Below are positions 54,997 to 64,000 of a DNA stretch of 64,000 nt, piece by piece (within the stretch, counting starts at the first letter, position 1; each line of letters begins with the position of its first letter). The notes beneath the pieces were generated by a model, which worked only from the letters and a program-made list of their open reading frames with translations, searched no databases and was not told where the DNA came from. A program made the translations under genes and the position numbers. Origin of the DNA: Klebsiella indica (GTDB lineage: Bacteria > Pseudomonadota > Gammaproteobacteria > Enterobacterales > Enterobacteriaceae). The stretch lies in the NCBI RefSeq assembly GCF_005860775.1, contig NZ_VCHQ01000020.1, forward strand, positions 1-64,000, given 5' to 3'.

Positions 54997-55728
54997 ATGG
55001 CAATGCTAAAGCTTGAAAATGTCGAAAAATGGTATGGTCCGCATAAAGTGCTTAATAGCATCAGCGAAGAGATCGCTAAAGGTGAGGTCGTAGTGGTATG
55101 CGGCCCCTCCGGTTCGGGCAAATCAACGCTGATCCGCACGATTAATCGGCTGGAAGAGATTCAGCGCGGGCGCATTCTGGTGGATGGGGTTGACAGCCGT
55201 GCGGAAGGCGTCGATCTGAATCAGTTTCGCAGCAATATCGGTTTTGTTTTCCAGCAGTTCAACTTGTTTCCTAATCTGACGGTATTGCAGAACGTCACCC
55301 TGGCGCAGCGTCGGGTACGTAAAACCAGCAAGCACGAAGCGGATGACATCGCCAGTACGCTGCTGGAGAAAGTGGGGCTGGCGACCAAATTGCGGGCTTA
55401 TCCGCATCAACTGTCCGGCGGCCAGCAGCAGCGCGTGGCGATAGCCCGTGCGCTGGCAATGAAACCTCCCGTCATGCTGTTTGATGAACCGACCAGCGCC
55501 CTCGATCCGGAAATGGTGGGGGAAGTCTTACAGGTAATGAAACAACTGGGTAAAGAGGGCATGACGATGGTGTGCGTTACCCATGAGATGGGGTTCGCAC
55601 GCGAAGTCGCCGATCGCGTCATTTTTATGGATCAGGGCGAAATTATTGAGCGCGCCCCACCTGAAACCTTTTTCCATCACCCGCAACATCCACGCGCACA
55701 GAAATTTGTCGCCGATATTCGCCATTGA
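54997..55728 (+). CDS. Amino-acid ABC transporter ATP-binding protein
   Basis: 243 aa (GltL/GlnQ-like). Walker [10 protein letters not shown], signature [15 protein letters not shown], Walker [17 protein letters not shown], and the switch histidine in [10 protein letters not shown]. Drives uptake through the two permeases. 4 bp after permease 2, with an AGGAG site. Confidence 0.95.
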   Translation: MAMLKLENVEKWYGPHKVLNSISEEIAKGEVVVVCGPSGSGKSTLIRTINRLEEIQRGRILVDGVDSRAEGVDLNQFRSNIGFVFQQFNLFPNLTVLQNVTLAQRRVRKTSKHEADDIASTLLEKVGLATKLRAYPHQLSGGQQQRVAIARALAMKPPVMLFDEPTSALDPEMVGEVLQVMKQLGKEGMTMVCVTHEMGFAREVADRVIFMDQGEIIERAPPETFFHHPQHPRAQKFVADIRH

Positions 55729-56943
<1,215 letters not shown>

Positions 56944-57024
56944 TACTGACGGCAGACCATAAGCGGTCTGCCGCCGACCCCTTGCAATGCGCTGCGGAGG
57001 AGACCCGCAGCGGAAGGACAGAAC

Positions 57025-58257
57025 ATGATACTGGCAGGTGCTTTTCCGGTATTACAGGAACCGATGACGCGCAGATACCTGATGGGCCAGGCGGCGTCCA
57101 TCATCGGCTTATGGACGCAGAATGTGACGCTCAACCTGCTGATGTGGCAACTCAGTCATTCACCGTGGTTGCTGGGAGTGCTGAACTTTTTGCTCTACTG
57201 CCCGTCACTGATCGTACCGTTGTTGTTTGGCAGCCGCTTAACGCCAGCGCGGGTGAAGGGCATTATGCTGCGCATCCTCTGCATGTCGATGCTGGTCAGC
57301 AGTCTGCTGCTGACCAGTGTGTTGCTCCGGTTTGTCTCTCCGCTATTTATTCTGCTGATGGCGGCGATAGCGGGGTGTGTGGCGTCGATGGAACTCCCCA
57401 CCCGTCAGTTGTTGCTGACCAGCAGCCTGCAGGATAAGTCGCTGATGTATAACGCCGTGGCCACCAACACCATGGTATTTAATCTTGGACGGATGTTTGG
57501 CCCGGCGATTGCGGCATGGAGTTTTAACCATTATGGCCCGGAGGCCGGTTTCTGCCTCTCACTTTGCGGGCTGATAACGATGTTGCTGGCGGTGCGCGGT
57601 ATGCGAGTTGGTGACGGCGCGACTGCCGTGCGGCGCGGTGGCGGTATGCGTAATGCACTGCGTTATGCGCGTAGTGACCGCTTTGCCATCCGTTTCCTGC
57701 CTGCGCTGGCGATGATGGGCATTTTTGCCGGTTCTTATCAATCGCTGATCCCGGTGCTGGCAGCCGACGGTTTTCATGATACCGCACGTTATACCGGTTG
57801 GTTCTTTACCAGCGCGGGGGTAGGATCGCTGTTGGCGGCACTGCTGATTGCGGCGCGGGTTTCCCATCAGCGACTGGTGCGCTGGCTGCAATTCGCGCCC
57901 TGGACTGCGGTTCTTGCGTTGGGCGGTGTTGCCTTTTCCGTACAGCCGCTGCTGACCTGCGGCGGTTTTCTGTTACTGGGGCTGTCACTCACTTTTTTTT
58001 CGACCATGATTAACTCTACCCTGCAGCATTTCAGCCCCCCGGATCTGCGGGGGGGCGTGGTGGGCCTGTACAGCATGTGCTTTCAGGGCACCATGCCGCT
58101 GGGCAATCTGCTGGTGGGGATGCTGGCGTCGGTTGGCACGGTGTCACTGACTTTTCTGTTAATGGCTGGCATGCTGGTGCTATTTCTTGTGGTGCAGTGG
58201 GCTATTTTGCAACGTAAATCATCGCATTCAGCGGTCACGAGCGGGGAAGAACCATAA
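57025..58257 (+). CDS. Major facilitator superfamily transporter
   Basis: 410 aa with about 11-12 membrane spans. It resembles the enterobactin exporter (EntS)-like MFS branch: MGQAASIIGLWTQNVTLNLLMWQLS, a conserved loop GSRLTPARVKG, and later FFSTMINSTLQHFSPPDLRGGVVGLYSMCFQGTMPLGNLLVG. This branch usually exports, so removal of a product or a toxic analogue is likely. It overlaps the next gene (ATAATG). Confidence 0.85.
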   Translation: MILAGAFPVLQEPMTRRYLMGQAASIIGLWTQNVTLNLLMWQLSHSPWLLGVLNFLLYCPSLIVPLLFGSRLTPARVKGIMLRILCMSMLVSSLLLTSVLLRFVSPLFILLMAAIAGCVASMELPTRQLLLTSSLQDKSLMYNAVATNTMVFNLGRMFGPAIAAWSFNHYGPEAGFCLSLCGLITMLLAVRGMRVGDGATAVRRGGGMRNALRYARSDRFAIRFLPALAMMGIFAGSYQSLIPVLAADGFHDTARYTGWFFTSAGVGSLLAALLIAARVSHQRLVRWLQFAPWTAVLALGGVAFSVQPLLTCGGFLLLGLSLTFFSTMINSTLQHFSPPDLRGGVVGLYSMCFQGTMPLGNLLVGMLASVGTVSLTFLLMAGMLVLFLVVQWAILQRKSSHSAVTSGEEP

Positions 58258-59198
58258 TGAATAACAACGTATTAATGACGCGCATGTTGCCTGCTGCGTT
58301 AGTTACGCAACTGCGCCAACACTGCAATCTGTCAGGACCGATTACGGCGCTGGATGGCAGCGATCTGCCCGCCGGTGCGGAAAACGTGGAAGTGCTGCTG
58401 ACCATGAGCAGCTTGCCTACGGAACGCGCGTTAATCGACGCTTTACCGCAGTTAAAACTGGTGTGCTGCTACGGCTCCGGGATTGAGTTTGTCGATACGG
58501 CGTATTTGCGCCAGAAAGGGATCGCGCTGACTAACGCCGCGGGTACCAATGCCGCCAGCGTTGCCGAATTCGCGCTGGGCCTGATGCTGGCCGCCAGCCG
58601 CCAGATCATCACCAGCGACCGTTTTTTACGTAGCGGAGAGTGGCAGGGGAACAGCGTGCTGCGTTATCCGTTGGCACCCGGCTTGCAGGGCAGACGGCTG
58701 GGGATTTATGGCCTGGGAGAAATCGGTATGCAGATTGCCCAGCGAGCGCAGGCGTTTGGCATGGAGATCGGTTATTACAGCCGCAGTCGCAAAACCACGG
58801 CGTATCACTATTGTGAGGATATTATGCAACTGGCGGACTGGGCGGATATTCTGGTACTGGCCGCGCGCGGCACGCCGGAAAACTATCATGTCGCCGATGA
58901 AACGGTATTGCGCCTGTTGGGCAAAGAGGGCTATCTGATCAATATCGCCCGCGGTATGCTGGTGGATGAAAACGTACTGTGCGCCGCCCTGGAGCAAGGG
59001 GAACTGGCGGGGGCAGCGCTGGATGTCTATGAGTTCGAACCGGCGATTTCCGCTCGTTTGCAGGCCGCGCCAAATACCATCCTGACACCCCATGTCGCGG
59101 CGAATACCTTTTCTGCGCAGCACGCGCAGCAACAGCGTATGCTGGAGAATGTGATCCGCTATTTCAGCGGCAGGCCGCTGGTTGGCAGTTGTGGTTGA
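58257..59198 (+). CDS. D-isomer-specific 2-hydroxyacid dehydrogenase
   Basis: 313 aa. The NAD(P) domain has GIYGLGEIGMQIAQRAQAFGMEIGYYSR. Catalytic parts: Arg in LVLAARGTPENYHV, INIARGMLVDENVL, Glu in YEFEPAISARL, and His in TPHVAANT. The arginine after GYYSR (SRKT) would favour NADPH, as in hydroxypyruvate/phenylpyruvate reductases. It probably reduces the 2-oxo acid made by the aminotransferase (inference from context). Confidence 0.9.
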   Translation: MNNNVLMTRMLPAALVTQLRQHCNLSGPITALDGSDLPAGAENVEVLLTMSSLPTERALIDALPQLKLVCCYGSGIEFVDTAYLRQKGIALTNAAGTNAASVAEFALGLMLAASRQIITSDRFLRSGEWQGNSVLRYPLAPGLQGRRLGIYGLGEIGMQIAQRAQAFGMEIGYYSRSRKTTAYHYCEDIMQLADWADILVLAARGTPENYHVADETVLRLLGKEGYLINIARGMLVDENVLCAALEQGELAGAALDVYEFEPAISARLQAAPNTILTPHVAANTFSAQHAQQQRMLENVIRYFSGRPLVGSCG

Positions 59199-59250
59199 TT
59201 TCGTTACATTACGTTTTACAACGCCATTTTAATTTATTTACCGGGAAGTT

Positions 59251-59976
59251 ATGTCGCGACCAAAGAGTACTGATATCGATCGTTCGGTCAAAGCGGTTAA
59301 GCGTACGCTGGCAATTCTGGATGCATTTATTTCACATCCTGGCGGTATGACGCTGGGTGAACTGGAAACGGAGACCGGGTTGTTTAAGAGCGTGATTATG
59401 CGCTATATGCTGACGCTGGAAGCGGAGCGCTATGTGTTTAAGCGCCCGGATGGTCGATATGAGTTAGGTTCCCGAGCTTACCAACTGGGCTGTACCTATC
59501 AGCGTACGTTCAATTTGCATCAGCATGTGTTGCCGGTGCTGGAAAAGCTGACGACAGCCACGCTGGAAAGCAGCACTTTCTATGTGCGTGATGGCGATCA
59601 TCGTATGTGCCTGCTGCGCCAGGATTCGCCACACCATATCAAATCCAGTGTGCCGGTCGGAACGCTACTGGATATGGATGATACCTCCGCCGCGTGCGTG
59701 TTACGCCAGTTCGAACACGGCGTCTCGCCGCGCTGGGATTACCGTCAGGGGCTGTTTACCTCCACCGGCGCGGGGCTGAACCGCCAGCTAACGGACAGCC
59801 TGCTGACGGCATCGATCTCCGTACCGGTATTTAAGCACGATAACCAACTGGCAGGGGCGCTGAGTATTTCCGGCCCGACCAGCCGTTTTGATCCGGAAGA
59901 CGCCGCCAGCCAACAGTTGATACTGGAGGCGGCAAAAGCGTTATCGGCGGTGTTGGGCGCGGTGATTGTGGCGTAG
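59251..59976 (+). CDS. IclR-family transcriptional regulator
   Basis: 241 aa. HTH at about 15-75 (VKRTLAILDAFISHPGGMTLGELETETGLFKSVIMRYMLTLE), then the IclR effector domain (about 85-240) with ISVPVFKHDNQLAGALSISGP. It closes the transporter-aminotransferase-dehydrogenase block and is the obvious candidate to control it. The effector may be the 2-oxo acid (inference). Confidence 0.92.
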   Translation: MSRPKSTDIDRSVKAVKRTLAILDAFISHPGGMTLGELETETGLFKSVIMRYMLTLEAERYVFKRPDGRYELGSRAYQLGCTYQRTFNLHQHVLPVLEKLTTATLESSTFYVRDGDHRMCLLRQDSPHHIKSSVPVGTLLDMDDTSAACVLRQFEHGVSPRWDYRQGLFTSTGAGLNRQLTDSLLTASISVPVFKHDNQLAGALSISGPTSRFDPEDAASQQLILEAAKALSAVLGAVIVA

Positions 59977-60187
59977 TGCGCCCACCTCATGCATATAGAC
60001 AGCCGCGATGGCTGCACTCGCGCTTTTATTGCATGCGGTTCAGGGGCGCGCCATTTTCAAACGCTGAATCCGTGGTCTGCTTTCCCGAAGCGTGGCAGGC
60101 TCAAAAATCTGAACTGATCTTGAACAGGCGATGACAGATGGTCTCTGTGTTATTTCGGACGTCTGCGGGAATACGGATTTCGGTTGG

Positions 60188-60421
60188 CTATTTATCGATT
60201 AAATCAAAATCGCTCGGGTTATATCGTAATCCATGAATATTATCTGGCGTAAAAATGCTGTCGAGGGTACTGATATCCGCGTCGGCAATTATCAGATTTG
60301 CTGCTTCGGCATTATCCTGCAAATGCTTAATTTTTCTGGCGCCAGGAATGGGACTAGGTCGCCGGATAAAACCCAAAACGCCAGTTTGGCTGACGCTGTC
60401 ACACGCCTTGATTGGTCTCAT
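60188..60421 (-). pseudogene. C-terminal remnant of an aldo/keto reductase
   Basis: 77 codons; from about residue 20 they read like the end of an aldo/keto reductase (FIRRPSPIPGARKIKHLQDNAEAANLIIADADISTLDSI), the PIPG and NADPH-binding K-H-L-x-x-N part. The catalytic Asp/Tyr/Lys/His domain (about 250 residues) is missing upstream. The surrounding 59977-60187 and 60422-60630 show no gene. Confidence 0.75.
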
Positions 60422-60630
60422 ATTCTGCCGGGCGGAGAGGCGTGCTCACGTTACCGATGAACCGATTTTCTGAGACGAGCCCTGCGCACTCCCGATTTTG
60501 CTTGTTTTGTCGATACCAGACGGATGTCTTTATTTGTTTTTGATATATGTGAGTGATTTTTTTTATTTGTCGGGAATAAGATTGCTTTGTATCAATAGAG
60601 TTAACGACAGCGATCACGATGGGGTTGAAT

Positions 60631-61584
60631 GTGAATTTCCAGCAATTACGTATCATACGCGAATCCGTACGGTGCAATTTTAATCTGACAGAGGTTGCGA
60701 ATACGCTATACACCTCGCAGTCAGGCGTCAGCCGCCATATACGCGAGCTGGAAGATGAACTGGGCATTGAGATTTTCGTTCGCCGGGGGAAACGTTTACT
60801 GGGGATGACCGATCCCGGTAAAGAACTATTGATTATGGCGGAACGTATTCTTAATGACGCTAGCCATATACGTCGACTGGCCAACGTATTCAGTAACAAC
60901 GACAGCGGGCAACTGGTGATTGCGACCACGCATACGCAGGCGCGTTATAGTCTGCCGTCCGTTATTAAGGCGTTCCGTGAACTCTATCCCAAGGTTCGTC
61001 TGGCACTTAACCAGGGCTCACCGGATGAAATTGTCGCCATGCTGGAAACCGGCGAGGCGGATATCGGTATTGCGACTGAAAAGCTACGGAATGCCGATTC
61101 CCTGACCGCCTTTCCTTATTATCACTGGCACCATGCGATCCTTGTCCCCGAAGGGCACGCGCTGGAACAGGAACCTCTCATCACGCTGGATAAGCTCAAT
61201 GCCTGTCCCTTAATCACCTATCGACAAGGTATCACCGGGCGTTCCCGTATTGACCGGGCGTTCACTGCCGTGGGGCTTATGCCGCAAATCTCTATCAGCG
61301 CGCAGGATTCGGATGTAATCAAAACCTATGTGGAGCAGGGGCTGGGCGTAGGTATCGTGGCGGATATGTCGTATGATCCGGCGCGCGATCGCGGCCTGGT
61401 TAAGCTAAACGCTGAACATCTTTTCGAAGCGAATACCGTCTGGGTGGGGCTAAAACGCGGTCAGTTACAGCGTAACTATACCTGGAAGTTTATCCAGTTA
61501 TGCAATCCGGAACTGACGCTGGAAGAGATTAAGACGCAGATCTTCGCGGAAAATCCGCACAGCGTTATTGACTATCAAATATGA
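60631..61584 (+). CDS. cbl: Cbl, LysR-type activator of sulfonate utilisation
   Basis: 317 aa from GTG 60631 (VNFQQLRIIRESV; GGGG 6 bases upstream), matching E. coli Cbl; ATG 60619 is an alternative. HTH: FNLTEVANTLYTSQSGVSRHIRELEDELGIEIFVRRGKRLLGM. The effector domain has ATTHTQARYSLPSVIKAF and ITYRQGITGRSRIDRAF, the CysB/Cbl sulfate-APS pocket. Cbl is known to activate ssu and tau genes when sulfate is scarce. It is convergent with ssuB. Confidence 0.94.
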   Translation: MNFQQLRIIRESVRCNFNLTEVANTLYTSQSGVSRHIRELEDELGIEIFVRRGKRLLGMTDPGKELLIMAERILNDASHIRRLANVFSNNDSGQLVIATTHTQARYSLPSVIKAFRELYPKVRLALNQGSPDEIVAMLETGEADIGIATEKLRNADSLTAFPYYHWHHAILVPEGHALEQEPLITLDKLNACPLITYRQGITGRSRIDRAFTAVGLMPQISISAQDSDVIKTYVEQGLGVGIVADMSYDPARDRGLVKLNAEHLFEANTVWVGLKRGQLQRNYTWKFIQLCNPELTLEEIKTQIFAENPHSVIDYQI

Positions 61585-61607
61585 TGTTCTACTGACCTCC
61601 GTGAAAA

Positions 61608-61628
61608 GCGTGGCGGCTTGCGCCACGC
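61608..61628 (-). terminator. Terminator between ssuB and cbl
   Basis: GCGTGGCG-GCTT-GCGCCACGC hairpin. On the minus strand it is followed by TTTTCACGG, so it fits the end of the ssu transcript, 13 bases after the ssuB stop. Confidence 0.75.
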
Positions 61629-61640
61629 AATTGTGGAGGA

Positions 61641-62441
61641 TTATCGCGCCGTTTTTACGGCCCGCGCCCGGGAAAACACTTCGCTGGGGGAGGGGGTCAG
61701 GATTCGATCGAGCACTTGCGCCTCCAGTTCTGCCAGCCTTGCAGAACCGCGACGACGCGGGCGAGGCAAGTCTATTGTCACATCGAGACCGACTTTACCC
61801 TCTTCTATTAGCAGCACCCGATCGGCCATCGTGACCGCTTCGGCAACATCATGCGTCACCAGCAATACGGTGAATCCCTGCTCTTGCCATAACGATTCAA
61901 TGAGACTCTGCATTTCGATACGGGTCAGCGCGTCCAGCGCGCCTAACGGTTCGTCGAGTAGCAGCAGGCCGGGATTATGGATCAACGCACGGGCTAGCGC
62001 GACTCTCTGTTTCTGGCCGCCTGATAGCGCGGCGGGCCACTCACCCGCACGAGATGCCAGTCCAACCGCCGACAATACCTGGCGCGCCGGGCTGTGCCAG
62101 TCGCCTTTTAATCCGAGCCCGACATTATCCATTACCCGTTTCCAGGGCAGTAAGCGGTCATCCTGAAACATCAGGCGAATATCCTGGCGCGCGTTTTCGA
62201 GCGACGAGGCGCCAGCCCGTAGCGCGCCGCTGGAAACGGACTCTAATCCGGCCAGCAGGCGTAACAGCGTGCTCTTGCCACAGCCGCTGCGGCCAACCAC
62301 GGCGACAAACTGACCGGCGGGAATGTGTAATTGCAGTGCGTCAAGAATGACGCGTTCGCCGTAATATTTGCTCACGTTATCGAGATGCAGGGGGAGACCG
62401 CTGTTCAGGCGGGCAGGAGAAGGCGAATCGGAATGTATCAT
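61641..62441 (-). CDS. ssuB: SsuB, alkanesulfonate ABC transporter ATP-binding protein
   Basis: 266 aa. Walker [10 protein letters not shown], signature [16 protein letters not shown], Walker [16 protein letters not shown], switch His in VTHDVAEAV. The SsuB/TauB-type C-terminal tail carries [17 protein letters not shown]. Overlaps ssuC by 4 bp. Last gene of ssu in the window. Confidence 0.95.
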   Translation of the reverse strand: MIHSDSPSPARLNSGLPLHLDNVSKYYGERVILDALQLHIPAGQFVAVVGRSGCGKSTLLRLLAGLESVSSGALRAGASSLENARQDIRLMFQDDRLLPWKRVMDNVGLGLKGDWHSPARQVLSAVGLASRAGEWPAALSGGQKQRVALARALIHNPGLLLLDEPLGALDALTRIEMQSLIESLWQEQGFTVLLVTHDVAEAVTMADRVLLIEEGKVGLDVTIDLPRPRRRGSARLAELEAQVLDRILTPSPSEVFSRARAVKTAR

Positions 62442-63220
62442 GCCGGTTCCTCCGAAGGTTGATAAGCAGGATGCCAGCGTAGCCAGACGCGCTCCAGAAG
62501 TTGCGCCACGGTGTCCGCCAGCTTGCCCAGCAGGGCGTAAAGGATGATGGCGACCACCACCACATCGGTTTGCAGGAACTCACGGGCGTTCATCGCCAGG
62601 TAGCCAATACCGGCGTTGGCTGAGATAGTTTCCGCAACGATTAATGTCAGCCACATCAGCCCCAAAGAAAAACGGACCCCGACCATAATCGACGGCAGCG
62701 CGCCGGGAAGTATCACCTGCCAGAAGAGACTAAATCCCGAAAGCCCGTAGCTGCGGGCCATCTCTAACAGACCGCGGTCGAGGTTACGGATGCCGTGAAA
62801 CGTATTCAGATAGACCGGAAACAGGCTACCCAGCGCCACCAGGAAGATTTTGGCGCTTTCATCAATCCCGAACCACAGAATCACCAGCGGGATCAGCGCC
62901 AGATGAGGAACGTTACGCAGCATTTGCACCGAGGTGTCGAGCACGCGTTCGCCGATGCGTGACAGGCCCGTCATCAATCCCAGCCCCAGACCGATGGATC
63001 CGCCGATGGCAAAACCGGTCAACGCACGCCAGGTGCTGATGGAGAGGTTTTGCCACAGCTCGCCGTCAACCGTGAGCCGCCAGAACGTTGCAGCGACGGC
63101 ATCAGGAGCAGGGAGAATACGGGTTGACAACCAGCCAGCCTGCGATGCGATTTGCCACAGGGCGATTAGCGTTAGCGGCAGTAGCCAGGGGATCAGCCGG
63201 TGCAGTATCTTCTTCATCAC
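62438..63220 (-). CDS. ssuC: SsuC, alkanesulfonate ABC transporter permease
   Basis: 260 aa, six membrane spans. The EAA loop is [37 protein letters not shown]. The [28 protein letters not shown] segment is typical of SsuC. It lies 11 bp after ssuD and overlaps ssuB, so the three are co-transcribed. Confidence 0.95.
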   Translation of the reverse strand: MMKKILHRLIPWLLPLTLIALWQIASQAGWLSTRILPAPDAVAATFWRLTVDGELWQNLSISTWRALTGFAIGGSIGLGLGLMTGLSRIGERVLDTSVQMLRNVPHLALIPLVILWFGIDESAKIFLVALGSLFPVYLNTFHGIRNLDRGLLEMARSYGLSGFSLFWQVILPGALPSIMVGVRFSLGLMWLTLIVAETISANAGIGYLAMNAREFLQTDVVVVAIILYALLGKLADTVAQLLERVWLRWHPAYQPSEEPA

Positions 63221-63231
63221 GGTTCTGCCTC

Positions 63232-64000
63232 TTAACTTTGCGCGGCTTTCAGTGGCGCGAAACTGTTGCCGACAATTTCACCCTGCGCGCGTTGCGAGAA
63301 CGGTTGAGGAATAGCCGGTACCGCCACATCGAGCAGGGGAAACAGCAGTTCTCCTACCCGATATGCCTCTTCCAGGTGCGGATACCCGGAGAGCACGAAG
63401 GTGTCTATACCGAGAGCGGCATATTCTTTAATCCGCTCTGCGACAGTCTGCGGGTCACCGACCAGCGCGGTACCCGCGCCGCCGCGAACCAGTCCGATAC
63501 CGGCCCACAGGTTGGGGCTGATTTCCAGCTTGTCCCGCTTACCGCCATGCAGTTGCGCCATACGCCGCTGCCCCACCGAGTCAAAGCGCGCCAGCGCTTC
63601 CTGCGCTTTCGCAATGGTGTCATCATCCAGCCGGGAGATCAGCTGTTCTGCGGCTTGCCAGGCTTCCTCATTGGTTTCACGCACAATGACATGTAGACGA
63701 ATCCCGAAACGAATCTTCCGTCCCTGGGCCGCCGCTTTGGCGCGTACCTGTTCCAGTTTTTCTCTCACCTCAGGGACCGGTTCCCCCCAGGTCAGATATA
63801 AATCCACCTGTTCTGCCGCCAGGTCCTGGGCTTCGTCGGAGGAACCGCCAAAGTAGAGTGGCGGGTGCGGTCGTTGTACAGGCGGAAAAAGGAGTTGAGC
63901 GCCTTTGACCTGCACATGTTTACCGGCAAAATCCACTTTCTCGCCGGATAACAGCCGCCGCCAGACGTGCGTAAATTCTGCCGAGGCCTGGTAACGCTCC
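63232..64000 (-). CDS. ssuD: SsuD, FMNH2-dependent alkanesulfonate monooxygenase (3' part, gene runs past the window)
   Basis: About 255 C-terminal codons are present; the frame continues through base 64000 without a start ([17 protein letters not shown] at the edge). TIM-barrel luciferase-like enzyme that releases sulfite from alkanesulfonates, using FMNH2 from SsuE. Marks: [53 protein letters not shown], the mobile-loop arginine region [13 protein letters not shown], and [23 protein letters not shown]. Followed by ssuC. Confidence 0.95.
   Translation of the reverse strand, partial: ERYQASAEFTHVWRRLLSGEKVDFAGKHVQVKGAQLLFPPVQRPHPPLYFGGSSDEAQDLAAEQVDLYLTWGEPVPEVREKLEQVRAKAAAQGRKIRFGIRLHVIVRETNEEAWQAAEQLISRLDDDTIAKAQEALARFDSVGQRRMAQLHGGKRDKLEISPNLWAGIGLVRGGAGTALVGDPQTVAERIKEYAALGIDTFVLSGYPHLEEAYRVGELLFPLLDVAVPAIPQPFSQRAQGEIVGNSFAPLKAAQS

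Overview
The window is chromosomal DNA of a nitrogen-fixing member of the Enterobacteriaceae. The nif genes, their order (nifJ divergent from nifHDKTY, then nifENX, then nifUSVWZM) and their sigma-54/NifA control sites are of the Klebsiella type. The flanking sbcB-dacD-yeeA-tmaR block, cobS, shiA and cbl/ssu are typical enterobacterial genes. Klebsiella, Raoultella, Kosakonia, Phytobacter and Kluyvera are all possible hosts; I cannot pick one from the sequence alone. nifF, nifLA and nifBQ would be expected to the left, beyond base 1.

Layout. 1-1130: mosaic repeat array A. 1158-9293: nifM, Z, W, V, S, U, X, N, E, all on the minus strand, with NifA/sigma-54 sites before nifU and nifE. 9529-12270: repeat array B, three tandem copies, lying between the nifY terminator and the nifE promoter. 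12450-17345: nifY, T, K, D, H (minus). 17346-17748: divergent nifH/nifJ control region with two NifA sites. 17749-21264: nifJ (plus). 21306-23957: an ArsR-type regulator and a divergent full-length second elongation factor G. 23966-25105: repeat array C. 25119-29749: sbcB, dacD, yeeA, tmaR. 29942-30960: a broken cobU and an intact cobS. 31040-35815: an S-adenosylhomocysteine-hydrolase-like protein, a tautomerase with a divergent LysR regulator, a lipoate-ligase-family protein and shiA. 36116-38549: a secreted molybdopterin-oxidoreductase-fold protein paired with a membrane GGDEF-EAL protein. 38720-38846: one 127-bp ERIC element. 38968-39647: yeaR and an internally duplicated yoaG. 39608-47722: a type 1 fimbrial operon (fimA I C D F G H plus a FimK-like HTH-EAL protein). 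47763-50356: an AT-rich regulatory segment with a LuxR-type gene and a MarT/FidL-like pair. 50560-52026: a GH1 phospho-beta-glucosidase. 52578-59976: an eight-gene block that appears to import an amino acid, transaminate it and handle the 2-oxo/2-hydroxy acid. 60188-60421: an aldo/keto reductase remnant. 60631-64000: cbl and ssuB, C, D (alkanesulfonate use; ssuD is cut by the window end).

How it works together. NifH and NifDK are the nitrogenase. NifJ supplies electrons from pyruvate. NifE, N, X and Y build and carry the iron-molybdenum cofactor, NifV makes its homocitrate, NifU and NifS make iron-sulfur clusters, and NifM, W and Z mature the proteins. The four promoter/activator pairs seen here predict three minus-strand units (HDKTY, ENX, USVWZM) and nifJ. 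The long REP-bounded repeats occur three times in the first 25 kb, around and inside nif, and not in the other 39 kb. They are the least explained part of the window.
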